Below, piece by piece: positions 54,089 through 63,359 of a DNA stretch of 64,000 bases; position 1 is the first letter of the stretch; each line of letters opens with the position of its first letter. The stretch is from Spirochaeta sp. UBA5339 (lineage in GTDB: Bacteria; Spirochaetota; Spirochaetia; DSM-2461), in NCBI GenBank assembly GCA_002408085.1, contig DHQL01000005.1, positions 17,115 to 81,114 of the forward strand, in the 5' to 3' direction. The notes under the pieces were generated by a model, which was not told the origin of the DNA, did no database searches, and was given only the letters and a program-made list of their open reading frames with translations. A program made the translations under genes and the position numbers.

Positions 54089-55882
54089 ATGGCAGTAAAG
54101 AACTATATACTGGTTTGCGGTGGTACCGCCTGTGAATCGTCCAAGGGAGATGATATTTTCAACAACCTCCTGAAGGAAGCCGAAGCACAGGGTGTCGCCG
54201 ACGACGTACAGATTGTAAAAACAGGATGTTTCGGATTCTGTGAGAAGGGACCCATTGTAAAGGTTCTTCCCGAACAGGCCTTCTATGTTGAGGTTAAACC
54301 CGAAGACGCCGGAGAGATCATCTCCGAAACCGTAATCAAGGGTAGAATGGTAGACCGCATCCTCTATAAGCCCGAGAAGGGAGCCAAGGGTGATGCTTTT
54401 GACATCGACAATATCGAGTTCTACCAGAAGCAGTACAGAATCGTTCTGAGAAACTGCGGTCTTATCAACCCCGAGGATATCGACGAGTACATCGCCCGGG
54501 ACGGATACGCCGCCCTGGAAAAGTGTCTCTTCGACATTACCCCCGATCAGATCATCGAGGAACTGAAGGTTTCCGGTCTCCGCGGCCGGGGTGGTGCGGG
54601 ATTCCCCACCTGGATGAAGTGGAACTTTACAAAACAGGTTGAGAGCGACCAGAAATACATCGTATGTAACGCCGACGAGGGAGACCCCGGTGCCTACATG
54701 GACCGATCCACCCTTGAGGGTGACCCCCACTCCATCCTTGAGGCGATGACCATCGCCGGTATCTGTGTGGGTGCCAATATGGGAGCCATCTATATCAGAG
54801 CCGAGTATCCCCTGGCCATCGAAAGACTGGAAACAGCCATGGCCCAGGCCAGAGAGTACGGACTCCTCGGAAAGGACATCCTCGGTTCGGGATTCGACTT
54901 CGACATCGAACTGAGACTCGGTGCCGGTGCCTTCGTCTGCGGTGAGGAGACAGCTCTTCTTGCATCAATCGAAGGAAAGCGCGGTATGCCCATTCCCAAA
55001 CCCCCATTCCCTGCTGTAAAGGGTCTCTTCGCCGAGCCCACTGTTATCAACAATGTTGAAACCTATGCCAACATCCCCGCCATCCTTACCAAGGGAGGGG
55101 AGTGGTTCGCCAAGATTGGTACCGAGAAGTCCAAGGGTACCAAGGTATTCGCCCTGACCGGTAAGATCAAAAACTCCGGACTTGTAGAGGTTCCCATGGG
55201 AACTACCTTAAGAGAGATCGTCTTCGAGATCGGAGGCGGCATCCCCAACGGCAAGAAGTTCAAGGCCGTACAGACCGGTGGACCCTCGGGAGGTGTAATC
55301 ACCGACAAGTACCTGGATACTCCCATCGACTTCGACAACCTGATCTCCATCGGTTCCATGATGGGCTCCGGCGGTATGATCGTTATGGATGAGGATGACT
55401 GTATTGTCGATGTAAACCGCTTCTACATGGATTTCTGTGTGGAAGAGTCCTGCGGAAAGTGTGCTCCCTGCCGTATCGGAACCAAGAAGCTCATGGGCTA
55501 CCTGGACCGCTTTACACAGGGTAAGGGTGAAGTTGAAGATATTCAGAAGATGAAGGATATCGGCGAAGCCATGAAGAAGGCCGCCCTCTGCGGATTGGGA
55601 CAGACCGCTCCCAACCCCATCCTCTCCTCCCTGGAGCACTTCGGTCATGAGTATATGGAGCATATCGAAGAGGGCAAGTGCGCCGCCGGTAAGTGTAAGG
55701 ATCTGGTTCACTACAAGATCATTGCCGAGAAGTGTATCGGATGTACCGTCTGTGCCCGTAAGTGTCCTGTAAACTGCATCGAGGGTGAGCGCAAGAAGCC
55801 CCATGTGATCGATCAGGAAAAGTGTATCAAGTGCGGTGCCTGTTTCGAAGGCTGTAAGTTCGACGCCATCATCGTATCCTAA
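54089..55882 (+). CDS. hydB: NADH-dependent [FeFe] hydrogenase subunit B (NuoF-like flavoprotein)
   Basis: 597 residues. N-terminal [2Fe-2S] thioredoxin-like domain (CGGTACESSKGDD...TGCFGFC), then NADH site LRGRGGAGFPTWMKW, FMN site NADEGDPGAYMDRS and the 4Fe-4S motif ESCGKCAPCRIGTKKL near 450-465, and a C-terminal pair of 4Fe-4S ferredoxin sites (CIGCTVCARKCP and CIKCGACFEGCK). This is the domain order of HydB in bifurcating hydrogenases. It passes electrons from NADH (and ferredoxin) to HydA. It sits 12 bases upstream of hydA. Confidence 0.95.
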   Translation: MAVKNYILVCGGTACESSKGDDIFNNLLKEAEAQGVADDVQIVKTGCFGFCEKGPIVKVLPEQAFYVEVKPEDAGEIISETVIKGRMVDRILYKPEKGAKGDAFDIDNIEFYQKQYRIVLRNCGLINPEDIDEYIARDGYAALEKCLFDITPDQIIEELKVSGLRGRGGAGFPTWMKWNFTKQVESDQKYIVCNADEGDPGAYMDRSTLEGDPHSILEAMTIAGICVGANMGAIYIRAEYPLAIERLETAMAQAREYGLLGKDILGSGFDFDIELRLGAGAFVCGEETALLASIEGKRGMPIPKPPFPAVKGLFAEPTVINNVETYANIPAILTKGGEWFAKIGTEKSKGTKVFALTGKIKNSGLVEVPMGTTLREIVFEIGGGIPNGKKFKAVQTGGPSGGVITDKYLDTPIDFDNLISIGSMMGSGGMIVMDEDDCIVDVNRFYMDFCVEESCGKCAPCRIGTKKLMGYLDRFTQGKGEVEDIQKMKDIGEAMKKAALCGLGQTAPNPILSSLEHFGHEYMEHIEEGKCAAGKCKDLVHYKIIAEKCIGCTVCARKCPVNCIEGERKKPHVIDQEKCIKCGACFEGCKFDAIIVS

Positions 55883-55894
55883 AGGAGTTATTCA

Positions 55895-57646
55895 GTGGAA
55901 ACTGTAGAAATAAAAATCAATGGTCAGCCCTATGAGGTTGAAAAAGATACAACCATTTTAAAGGCCGCCAAAAAGGCCGGGATTAAGATTCCCACACTCT
56001 GTACACACTCTGACCTGGAGCCCTGGGCTGCCTGCGGTATCTGTGTTGTCAAGGTTGAGGGATCTCCCAGAATGGTCAGAGCCTGTGCTACTTCCGTAGT
56101 GCCCGGTCAGAACTATATCACCCATGACCCCGAGCTGAAGAAGGTCAGAAAGACCGTTGTCGAGATGACACTCTCCAACCATCCCCAGGAGTGTCTCTCC
56201 TGTGCCAGAAACCAGACCTGTGAACTTCAGGAAGTGGCTGCTGAATTCGGTATCCGTGAGATTCCCTTCCCCATGGAGGTCAAACGGCTTCCCAAGGACG
56301 AGTCCACCGTATCACTGGTCTTCGATCCCACCAAGTGTATCCAGTGCGGCCGCTGTGCACAGGTCTGCCAGCAGCTCCAGGACGTATGGGCTCTTGAGTT
56401 CCTCCACAGAGGATATGACACAAAGATCGCTCCCGCAGCGGGAGTCCTTCTGAACGAAAGCCCCTGTATTAAATGCGGTCAGTGTTCCGCTCACTGTCCC
56501 GTGGGTGCCATCTACGAGAATGACCAGACCGAAGAGTTCTGTGCCGCTGTTGAGGATGAAACCAAACACGTAGCCGTACAGATCGCTCCCGCCGTCCGCG
56601 TTGCCGTGGGTGAGGCATTCGGAATGGAGCCCGGTTCCATTACAACAGGAAAGATCTACAAGGCCCTGAGAATGCTCGGCAGCGATGCCGTATTCGATAC
56701 AAACTTTGCCGCTGACCTTACCATTATGGAAGAGGGAACAGAGCTGGTTCAGAGAATCACCAAGGGTACAGGGGTTCTGCCCCAGATCACATCCTGCTGT
56801 CCTGCATGGACAGACTATATGGAGAAGTACTACCCCGATATGATTCCCCACTTCTCCACCGCAAAGTCTCCCATGATGATGCAGGGCGCAGTGACCAAGA
56901 CCTACTATGCCGACAAGGCGGGCATCGACAAGAAGAATATCTACTCCGTTGCCATCATGCCCTGTACCGCCAAGAAGTATGAGATCGGCCGTGACGACAA
57001 CATGCAGGCCTCCGGTGTCAACGATGTGGACCTGGTTCTCACCACAAGAGAGCTGGCCCGTATGATCAAGACCGCCGGTATCGACTTTGCCAACCTCCCC
57101 GACGAGGAAGCAGACAGTCCCATCGGAGCCTACTCCGGTGCCGGTACCATCTTCGGTGTAACCGGGGGTGTTATGGAAGCCGCCGTCAGAACCGCCTACA
57201 AGCTGGTGACCGACGATGAGCTGGGTGATGTGAATGTCAATGCCGTCCGCGGTATGGAAGGGGTCAAGAAGGGAGCCGTTGATTTCAAGGGCACCGAGGT
57301 GAAGGTTGCTATTGCCCACGGAATGGCCAATGTCAAATCCATTATGGATGAGATCCGCGATGCCCGTGAGAAGGGCAGCGAGCCCCCCTACCACTTTATT
57401 GAAGTCATGGCCTGCCGCGGCGGTTGTATCGCCGGTGGCGGTCAGCCCTACGGAACCGAGGACGATATTCGGGACAAGAGAATTGCCGGTATCTACACCG
57501 ATGACGAGAAGTCTGTTGTCAGAAAATCCCATGAGAACCCCGAGATCGTTCAGATCTACAAGGATTTCCTGGGTGAGCCCCTGAGCCACAAGGCTCATGA
57601 GCTTCTGCACACAAAGTATATCGAAAGACCCCTTTATCAGAAGTAA
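55895..57646 (+). CDS. hydA: [FeFe] hydrogenase catalytic subunit A (group A3)
   Basis: 583 residues. An N-terminal [2Fe-2S] ferredoxin, a His-ligated 4Fe-4S site (HX3CX2CX5C: NHPQECLSCARNQTC), two 4Fe-4S sites (CIQCGRCAQVC and CIKCGQCSAHCP) and the H-cluster motifs L1 TSCCPAW (about residue 300), L2 MPCTAKKYE (about 355) and L3 EVMACRGGCIAGGGQP (about 503). All cluster cysteines are present, so it should be active. It produces H2 from reduced cofactors. The maturases HydE, HydF and HydG are not in this window. A terminator follows. Confidence 0.97.
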   Translation: METVEIKINGQPYEVEKDTTILKAAKKAGIKIPTLCTHSDLEPWAACGICVVKVEGSPRMVRACATSVVPGQNYITHDPELKKVRKTVVEMTLSNHPQECLSCARNQTCELQEVAAEFGIREIPFPMEVKRLPKDESTVSLVFDPTKCIQCGRCAQVCQQLQDVWALEFLHRGYDTKIAPAAGVLLNESPCIKCGQCSAHCPVGAIYENDQTEEFCAAVEDETKHVAVQIAPAVRVAVGEAFGMEPGSITTGKIYKALRMLGSDAVFDTNFAADLTIMEEGTELVQRITKGTGVLPQITSCCPAWTDYMEKYYPDMIPHFSTAKSPMMMQGAVTKTYYADKAGIDKKNIYSVAIMPCTAKKYEIGRDDNMQASGVNDVDLVLTTRELARMIKTAGIDFANLPDEEADSPIGAYSGAGTIFGVTGGVMEAAVRTAYKLVTDDELGDVNVNAVRGMEGVKKGAVDFKGTEVKVAIAHGMANVKSIMDEIRDAREKGSEPPYHFIEVMACRGGCIAGGGQPYGTEDDIRDKRIAGIYTDDEKSVVRKSHENPEIVQIYKDFLGEPLSHKAHELLHTKYIERPLYQK

Positions 57647-57723
57647 TCGGGTTTCGTGCCGGACTCCCTCAGGGAGTACGGCTCAGAAAAATGGGCTCCC
57701 CTGGTGGGCCCGGTGATAATAGA

Positions 57724-57748
57724 GGCTCCCTTCGGGGAGTCTTTTTTT
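57724..57748 (+). terminator. Rho-independent terminator of the hydrogenase operon
   Basis: GGCTCCC/GGGAGTC stem (one wobble) with a TTCG tetraloop and a run of seven T. A further hairpin, GACTCCC-TCA-GGGAGT, lies nearer the stop codon. Confidence 0.88.
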
Positions 57749-57797
57749 ATCACCTCTTGTGGCGGGAAGCAAAGAAAAAGGCTATTCTGGAACAGCT

Positions 57798-59192
57798 ATG
57801 AAATCCCTGGTCAGCTACTCCCTGCAGATCCGCATGGTCTACAGCTTTATTCTTGTTGCTCTTGTCTCCATTCTCCTTGTGGGTGCTCTTATACTTGGTA
57901 TCTCCATCAGGATCTTCAATAACAGGGAAGAGGAGCATCTGAACAGCATCGCCCTGGAGACCTCCTATGAGCTGAAGAACTTCTTTGAAGACGGCGGTCA
58001 GATGCGGGATCTGAACTACTCCCTGAGCCGTTACGGCCTGAGGAACAATGTGGCCCTGCAGGTTACAGGTCCCGACGGGGGTGTCATTGGCGAGTCCTAC
58101 GCCCTGACTGACAATCCGGAGATCAGCCTGAGCTCATCCACGGCACTGCCCCTGCTGCCGGTGGCACGGATTCCCCTGGATTTTCCGCCCCTTGAGAATC
58201 ACTCCCTTTCGGTCCTCAGGTTTGATGAGTACTTTTTTCATCCCGTGTCTCTTCTTCTGGAAGGTTTTCTCTTTGCCGCACTGGTTGCGGTCATTGCCGC
58301 TGTAATGCTGGGCCGTTTCTTCGGACGCCGTATTGCCAGACCCATTATCAGGCTGTCGGAGTTCGCTTCGGCCCTGAGCAGGGAGAACTGGGACGAACCT
58401 CTTCCCGACTCCAACAGCACAGAAATGACAACTCTCTCGGAGAGCCTGGACAGCATGAGACGGCAGCTGTCGGTCAGTTTTCATGATCTTGAGTCCGAGC
58501 GGGATGTGATGAAACGCTTTCTTCAGGATGCCTCCCATCAGCTCAGAACACCAGTGACAGCTCTCAATACCTTCCTGGAACTCCTGGGGAGTGATCTGCC
58601 CGCAATGGTGGAGAGACGGGATGAACTTCTGGATGACAGCCGTCAGCAGGTTGAAAAACTTTCACGGATAATCGGCGACCTTGTGGAACTGACCCGGATA
58701 GAGAGCGGAGACAGAGGGGATCTCCGAAGATCCTGCTCTCTGAAGGAGATCTGCCGCAGGGCCTGGAAGGGACTGGGAGGAGAGCCTGAAGAGAGGGGGC
58801 TCTTTCTGGATCTATCGGGTCCGGCGGGGGAGGTTGTGGCCGATGAACACCGTCTGGAGATGGCCCTGTCCAATATTCTGGATAATGCGGTAAAATGGTC
58901 CCCCCCGGGAGGGCGGATCTCAGTGAGAATCACCGAACACCCCGGTGGTCCGGTTGTCAGAATATCCGATCAGGGTCCCGGAATCCCTCCGGAAGACAGG
59001 GAAAGGGTATTTGAGCGCTTCTACCAGACCCGTCACAGCCGGGGCGGATCCGGTCTGGGACTTGCCGTTGTAAAGCGGATAACTGAGGATGAAGGCGGAA
59101 CCGTCAGGGCAGGAAACAATGGGGACCGGGGGGCCTGGTTTACCATCTCCCTTCCGGCGGTTACAGGAAAAGGAACACTCGATGATATTTAA
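57798..59192 (+). CDS. Membrane sensor histidine kinase
   Basis: 464 residues: membrane helix (about 12-36), an extracytoplasmic loop (about 40-145), membrane helix (about 150-172), HAMP (about 175-228), DHp with ASHQLRTPVTALNTFLELL (His near residue 250) and HATPase with DNAVKWSPPGGRI, DQGPGIP and GGSGLGLAVVKRI. No receiver gene is adjacent, so its partner regulator is elsewhere. A GTG at 57759 would precede this start, but no ribosome site lies ahead of it. Its stop overlaps the start of the next gene, a thioredoxin-CcdA fusion. Confidence 0.88.
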   Translation: MKSLVSYSLQIRMVYSFILVALVSILLVGALILGISIRIFNNREEEHLNSIALETSYELKNFFEDGGQMRDLNYSLSRYGLRNNVALQVTGPDGGVIGESYALTDNPEISLSSSTALPLLPVARIPLDFPPLENHSLSVLRFDEYFFHPVSLLLEGFLFAALVAVIAAVMLGRFFGRRIARPIIRLSEFASALSRENWDEPLPDSNSTEMTTLSESLDSMRRQLSVSFHDLESERDVMKRFLQDASHQLRTPVTALNTFLELLGSDLPAMVERRDELLDDSRQQVEKLSRIIGDLVELTRIESGDRGDLRRSCSLKEICRRAWKGLGGEPEERGLFLDLSGPAGEVVADEHRLEMALSNILDNAVKWSPPGGRISVRITEHPGGPVVRISDQGPGIPPEDRERVFERFYQTRHSRGGSGLGLAVVKRITEDEGGTVRAGNNGDRGAWFTISLPAVTGKGTLDDI

Positions 59193-60699
59193 GATGATGT
59201 TTAAAAAGACAATGATACCGGCGCTGCTGGTCTTTATTCTCTCTCCCCTCACAGCTGAGCTGAGGATCTCTCCCGAATCTCTGAATCTGCCTGAGGCCGG
59301 GGGCAGCTCCTTTGATGAAACCGTGATCTTCTTTAACGATGATGAGCGTTCCCTGAGCATAGATATCATCTCCTCCGCAGAGGGGTGGAGCACCGAACCC
59401 GCCATACTTGATCTTGAGGCCGGAGAAACAGGGGAGCTCCGCATCAGGGGGGTGGTGAACCATCCGGAGGATACGGTGGCCCTGCTGATGCTCTCAGACC
59501 GTGAGGATGTTCCCTATATCTACTCCATTCTTCCCTATGAAGAGGACCAGGGGGCAGAGGCTGCAGTGAAGGGCATTGCATCGGAGGATGGCGGCAGCGG
59601 CTTCGCAGAACCGGCCGGGGTCTCCGGTATGAACCCCTTTCTGTTCTTCCACTCCCCGGGCTGCGAGATCTGCGAACTATTCTACAGCCGGGATCTTCCC
59701 GCTCTGGAGGAGGAGCTGGGCCTCACCCTGAATCCCGAAAGGAAAAACGTATTTGAGTCCGGAAACTTCGAGCTTCTGGAGTCCCTGGCCGCCGAAAGAT
59801 CTCTGGCGGTGAAAAGCTTTCCCCTGCTGGTAGTGGGAGACCGCTTTTTCAGCGGAGAGAGGGGAATCCGTAAGGAATTCCCCGAATACCTGAGAGAGGC
59901 CGTGGATAACGGCGGCGTCCCCAGGGCCGAATCCGAAGGGAACGGCAGCGCTGCTGAAGCCGGCGGCAGTGAGGGTGAAGCCGGCGGTGTTCTTCCGGAC
60001 CTTCGGTGGCTCCCTGTCTTTCTGGCGGGACTGCTGGACGGCATCAACCCCTGCGCCTTTACCTCTCTGATCTTTCTGATCTCCTACCTGAGGCTTCTGG
60101 GAAAGAGGGGGAAGGAGATCATCAAAATCGGCAGCAGCTTTACCCTGGCTGTATTGCTCACCTACTTTCTTGTGGGTCTGGGAGCCTTTCGTTTTATCAG
60201 GATGGCCGACTCATTCTCCCTCATATCGGTGCTTATCAAGTATATTCTGGGAGGGGTTCTGCTGGTACTGGCCGCAGTGAGTCTGGTGGACTGGCTGAGA
60301 GTCAGAAGGGGGAGGGCAAATGAGTCCATACTGCAGCTTTCTGCAAAGACTAAGAAGAGGATACACAGGGTTGTCAGAACAAGCAGCCGCTCCTCTCTTG
60401 TCTACCTGAGCAGTTTCGGGGCGGGGTTTCTGATCTCTCTCTATGAGCTGGGATGCACGGGGCAGATCTACCTGCCCATGCTGGTGTATATGGTGAAACA
60501 GGAACAGTGGTCGGCCCTTGCGCCTTTGACCCTCTACAACGTTGCCTTTATCCTTCCCCTGGTTCTGGTCTTTGTCCTCTTCTACAAGGGCAGCGACTCA
60601 GAGAAGATCGGCAGGGTTTTTGAAAGACATCTTGGAAAGATCAAACTGGCAGGAGCCCTGCTCTTTCTGGTAATGGGAATCTTTATTCTTCTGGTGTAG
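59182..60699 (+). CDS. Fusion of thioredoxin-like domain and CcdA/DsbD-type membrane domain
   Basis: 505 residues. Signal/anchor helix (about 9-25); a beta-rich domain (about 28-120); a thioredoxin-like domain with CX2C at Cys161 and Cys164 (HSPGCEICELF) and a cis-Pro SFPLLVVGDRFF; an acidic linker; then about six membrane helices of the CcdA/DsbD type with Cys291 (NPCAF) and Cys425 (ELGCTGQI). It would move reducing power from the cytoplasm to its own periplasmic thioredoxin domain. AAGGA is 8 bases before ATG 59182, which lies inside the histidine kinase gene (11-base overlap), so translation is coupled to it. Confidence 0.85.
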   Translation: MIFKMMFKKTMIPALLVFILSPLTAELRISPESLNLPEAGGSSFDETVIFFNDDERSLSIDIISSAEGWSTEPAILDLEAGETGELRIRGVVNHPEDTVALLMLSDREDVPYIYSILPYEEDQGAEAAVKGIASEDGGSGFAEPAGVSGMNPFLFFHSPGCEICELFYSRDLPALEEELGLTLNPERKNVFESGNFELLESLAAERSLAVKSFPLLVVGDRFFSGERGIRKEFPEYLREAVDNGGVPRAESEGNGSAAEAGGSEGEAGGVLPDLRWLPVFLAGLLDGINPCAFTSLIFLISYLRLLGKRGKEIIKIGSSFTLAVLLTYFLVGLGAFRFIRMADSFSLISVLIKYILGGVLLVLAAVSLVDWLRVRRGRANESILQLSAKTKKRIHRVVRTSSRSSLVYLSSFGAGFLISLYELGCTGQIYLPMLVYMVKQEQWSALAPLTLYNVAFILPLVLVFVLFYKGSDSEKIGRVFERHLGKIKLAGALLFLVMGIFILLV

Positions 60700-61033
60700 A
60701 CTGAAGTTCTTCCAGCTTCTCCCCAATCTCATCATAGCCGTTGGTAAACTCATTGCCGAAGATCAGAATGGGCAGGGAGCGGGAGATGTCGGGGAGTCCC
60801 TTTTCCTGGAGAACTTTCTTCAATTCCTTCCCGTTGGCCGGGTTGGCAAGATTGTAGGATGCGCCTTTCCAGCTGTTCATCATCTCTATCTGCTCCGAAT
60901 ACTCATCGGCCATTATGTACTGCTCACAGGAGGGGCAGGTTTCAAAATAGAAGAACAGAAGATCCTCTTTATCCGCTGCAGACAGTGTCCCTGCAAGAAA
61001 TATTATAACAGAAATAATCGTTTTTACTTTCAT
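60683..61033 (-). CDS. Periplasmic thioredoxin-like protein
   Basis: 116 residues, signal peptide MKVKTIISVIIFLAGTLSAA, then a small thioredoxin-like fold: CX2C at Cys33 and Cys36 (FETCPSCEQY) and cis-Pro SLPILIFGNEF. It resembles the thioredoxin domain of the convergently encoded CcdA fusion (GCEICELF, SFPLLVVGDRFF). The two genes overlap at their 3' ends by 17 bases. The signal peptide places it outside the cytoplasm, where the CcdA fusion could reduce it. Divergent from the tetR-like gene. Confidence 0.8.
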   Translation of the reverse strand: MKVKTIISVIIFLAGTLSAADKEDLLFFYFETCPSCEQYIMADEYSEQIEMMNSWKGASYNLANPANGKELKKVLQEKGLPDISRSLPILIFGNEFTNGYDEIGEKLEELQSTPEE

Positions 61034-61083
61034 GGTAATGAGCTTACCGGCTGGTGAATAAGATGTAAAGATGTGATTCTTTT

Positions 61084-61099
61084 TATATCCTGTGATATA
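61084..61099. promoter_or_regulatory. Palindrome in the tetR-like promoter region (candidate TetR operator)
   Basis: TATATC-CTGT-GATATA, perfect 6-bp arms, directly upstream of and probably overlapping the -10 (TATAGT, 61096-61101) of the tetR-like gene. A typical location for autorepression. Confidence 0.45.
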
Positions 61100-61110
61100 G
61101 TGAACAAACT

Positions 61111-61704
61111 ATGAGCCAGAAAGATAAAGACAGCAGTTCAGATAAGATTATGCAGGCGGCCCTTGATGTGATTGCCAGAGAGAAGATCAGCGGGGTCCGG
61201 ATGAGACATATATCCGAAGAAGCAGGCATGAGTCAGGGAATTCTTCACTACTATTTTCATACAAAGAAGGAGCTGCTCTCAAAGCTGCTTGACTTTATTC
61301 TGAAACAGTTCCAGGCGGAACGTGACAGGGACTTTGCGGAGTCCGATGGAACGCCTGAAGGGAAGATCCACGCTTTTTTTGTTGAGAAGAAGCGATCCAT
61401 AAAATCCAGAAAACTGGAGTATATTCAGTTCGATTTCTGGGTCCAGGGAACCTCTGAGCCCGAATTAAGGGAAAAAATTCAGAAATCCTATATGAATTGG
61501 CGATATAATTTATATGAGGTGATTCAGGAAGGCGTTGAGCAGAAGATTTTTAACCCTGACAGAGCCGAAAGAGTCCCGTCCATGATAGTGTCCCTGCTGA
61601 TGGGCGCTTCCGTACAGTATCTTATTGATGAGTCAGCATTTGATCTTGACGACTATCTGACCGGGGCTGAGGATATGGTGTTGAAATACCTGAAGGGAAG
61701 CTGA
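61111..61704 (+). CDS. TetR-family transcriptional regulator
   Basis: 197 residues. N-terminal HTH (about 12-57: DKIMQAALDVIAREKISGVR, HISEEAGMSQGILHYYFHTK, KELLSKLLDF) in the standard TetR order, and a helical ligand-binding domain with YIQFDFWVQG and RVPSMIVSLLMGASVQYLID of the BetI-like C-terminal type. The ligand is unknown. The ATG is not preceded by a Shine-Dalgarno. It is divergent from the periplasmic thioredoxin gene and upstream of a glycosidase-like gene on the same strand. Confidence 0.9.
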   Translation: MSQKDKDSSSDKIMQAALDVIAREKISGVRMRHISEEAGMSQGILHYYFHTKKELLSKLLDFILKQFQAERDRDFAESDGTPEGKIHAFFVEKKRSIKSRKLEYIQFDFWVQGTSEPELREKIQKSYMNWRYNLYEVIQEGVEQKIFNPDRAERVPSMIVSLLMGASVQYLIDESAFDLDDYLTGAEDMVLKYLKGS

Positions 61705-61735
61705 CAGGCTCATCCCTGAAAAGGGGCTTCTTTTT

Positions 61736-63280
61736 TTGAGTAACGAATCGGTAATCTATGACAGCGAAGATCTTCTCTGCCGTTTCCAGGCTGATGGACC
61801 CATAGAGGTTTCTAAGTCGGGGCCTCTTTATGTTTTCAGGGTCCTCTCGGGTTCCCATATCGGTATTATGAAACTGGAAGCCGAGATCAGGAATCCTGAC
61901 ACCCCCTGGTTTTTCTGGCCCAACCATGAGGGTGAGAGGGGAACATTGGCCGAGGTTCACAGCAGACTGGAAAGTCTTGAGAACCAGACCAGGGGCATCT
62001 CGGTTCTCTATCCCGTAAGCGCCTACTGCCGTACCATCATTATTGGAGATGACAGGGGCGGTATTATTCTCAGTGCCATGCCCGATGAGAAGGGGCGAAT
62101 ATCCCAGATATCCGTTAAGGGCAGAACCTCCGAACGTGTCGAGTTTACGGTCAAGACGGGCCGTTCTGTCTGGATACTGACCCAGTATCAGGGAGGCCGT
62201 GAGGAGGCTCTCTCCTGGATGACCAGAATCCTTGAGAAGGTGAAGTGGCCCTTTCCGGATATCCCTGAGAACCCGGGACACTTCCTTCTGCAGCTCGGAC
62301 TGATCGGTCCCGACTATGACTGTATGGTTCCCGTGGATAAGGGATTTATGGTAATGGAGGAGGTTGCCGCCGTTCTCAGGAAGCATCTGGGTTCGGGTAA
62401 CTGGCTCCATGTATTCGGCTATGCCCATGGTCATGATATTCTCTATCCCGATTACAAACCCTCTCTCTTTCTGGGGGGGGCAGAAAAGCTGAAAGAGGCC
62501 ATTAAAGGGGTTCACAGGAAGGGGCAGAAGGTCAGCTTCTATCTGAACCTGCGTCTTGCGGACCAGAGCCTGGTGGAGAACGATTTCAGCCTTCAGAAGG
62601 CCGTGTTTCTGGACTCCCTGGGTAAGAGGGTCCAGGAGAAGGCCCATGAGAGAAACTTCTTCGTAATGAATCCCGAGAGCAGGGAGTGGCAGGACCGCCT
62701 GATTCAGGAGGCCCGGCACCTGGTCGATCTCGGTGCCGATGCTCTGGAGCTGAACTTCCGGGGAGACAACGCCCTGATGGTTCCCCTGGGTGAGCAGTGG
62801 GGAGACGGAATCCGCAAGATCATCACCCGGATCAGGGAGATGGGAGTAAAGGTCTGGTTCCGGGGAGGAACGGACATCTACCCCTCGGACTGGCTTGAGA
62901 TCAGTCAGGAGGAGCTCCGGATTGAGGAGGACGGTCATATCTTTTCGGGCTGTGTTCTGGGTGAGTTTGATCCCCGCCTCTTTCTGACAATGGTTCCCGG
63001 ACGTTCCTTCCTCCTTCCTCTGTCCCGTGATATCCCGGCCCTGAAGGACTCTCCCGTTATGAGGGATCTGGAGAATATTATGGGCGGCCTTTTTATCTAT
63101 GATGATGAGTATATGGAACAGATCGAGATGATTCTGAGAAGGGCCGCGGCGGAGTTTTCTCCCCCCGAAGAGAAATCTGTTCCCGGCTCTGAGAATCTTC
63201 AGGGTGCCGAAAGCCTTGAGGAGGAGTTTGCCGCTGCCAGAAGCGTGATCGACTCCCTGAATAAATCCGAAGAGAACTGA
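61736..63280 (+). CDS. Uncharacterised TIM-barrel-type protein, glycosidase-like (DUF6259-like)
   Basis: 514 residues, no signal peptide or membrane segment. An N-terminal beta-rich half (about 1-165) and then a likely TIM barrel: YAHGHDILYPDYKP, VHRKGQKVSFYLNLRLADQS, LGADALELNFRGDNALM, MGVKVWFRGGTDIYPS. This arrangement recalls glycoside hydrolase-type barrels, as in DUF6259 proteins, with Asp/Glu residues at strand ends, but the family is not certain and no catalytic pair can be named. The TTG start has AAAAGGGG upstream. It follows the tetR-like gene by 31 bases and may be its target or operon partner. Confidence 0.6.
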   Translation: MSNESVIYDSEDLLCRFQADGPIEVSKSGPLYVFRVLSGSHIGIMKLEAEIRNPDTPWFFWPNHEGERGTLAEVHSRLESLENQTRGISVLYPVSAYCRTIIIGDDRGGIILSAMPDEKGRISQISVKGRTSERVEFTVKTGRSVWILTQYQGGREEALSWMTRILEKVKWPFPDIPENPGHFLLQLGLIGPDYDCMVPVDKGFMVMEEVAAVLRKHLGSGNWLHVFGYAHGHDILYPDYKPSLFLGGAEKLKEAIKGVHRKGQKVSFYLNLRLADQSLVENDFSLQKAVFLDSLGKRVQEKAHERNFFVMNPESREWQDRLIQEARHLVDLGADALELNFRGDNALMVPLGEQWGDGIRKIITRIREMGVKVWFRGGTDIYPSDWLEISQEELRIEEDGHIFSGCVLGEFDPRLFLTMVPGRSFLLPLSRDIPALKDSPVMRDLENIMGGLFIYDDEYMEQIEMILRRAAAEFSPPEEKSVPGSENLQGAESLEEEFAAARSVIDSLNKSEEN

Positions 63281-63359
63281 TCCCGGTAGACCGGCACTGG
63301 ATTTTTTGGAATAAATATTATATATTAAAAAACATATATAAACCAAGGAGATCCGGAAT

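Noticed and set aside
56312..57610. A 432-codon minus-strand frame opposite hydA.
   Set aside because: Antisense to the H-cluster motifs; a Gly/His/Asp-rich translation typical of a shadow frame.
57759..57797. GTG start 13 codons upstream in the sensor kinase gene.
   Set aside because: It lies directly behind the hydrogenase terminator with no ribosome site, and the added residues do not extend a membrane segment.
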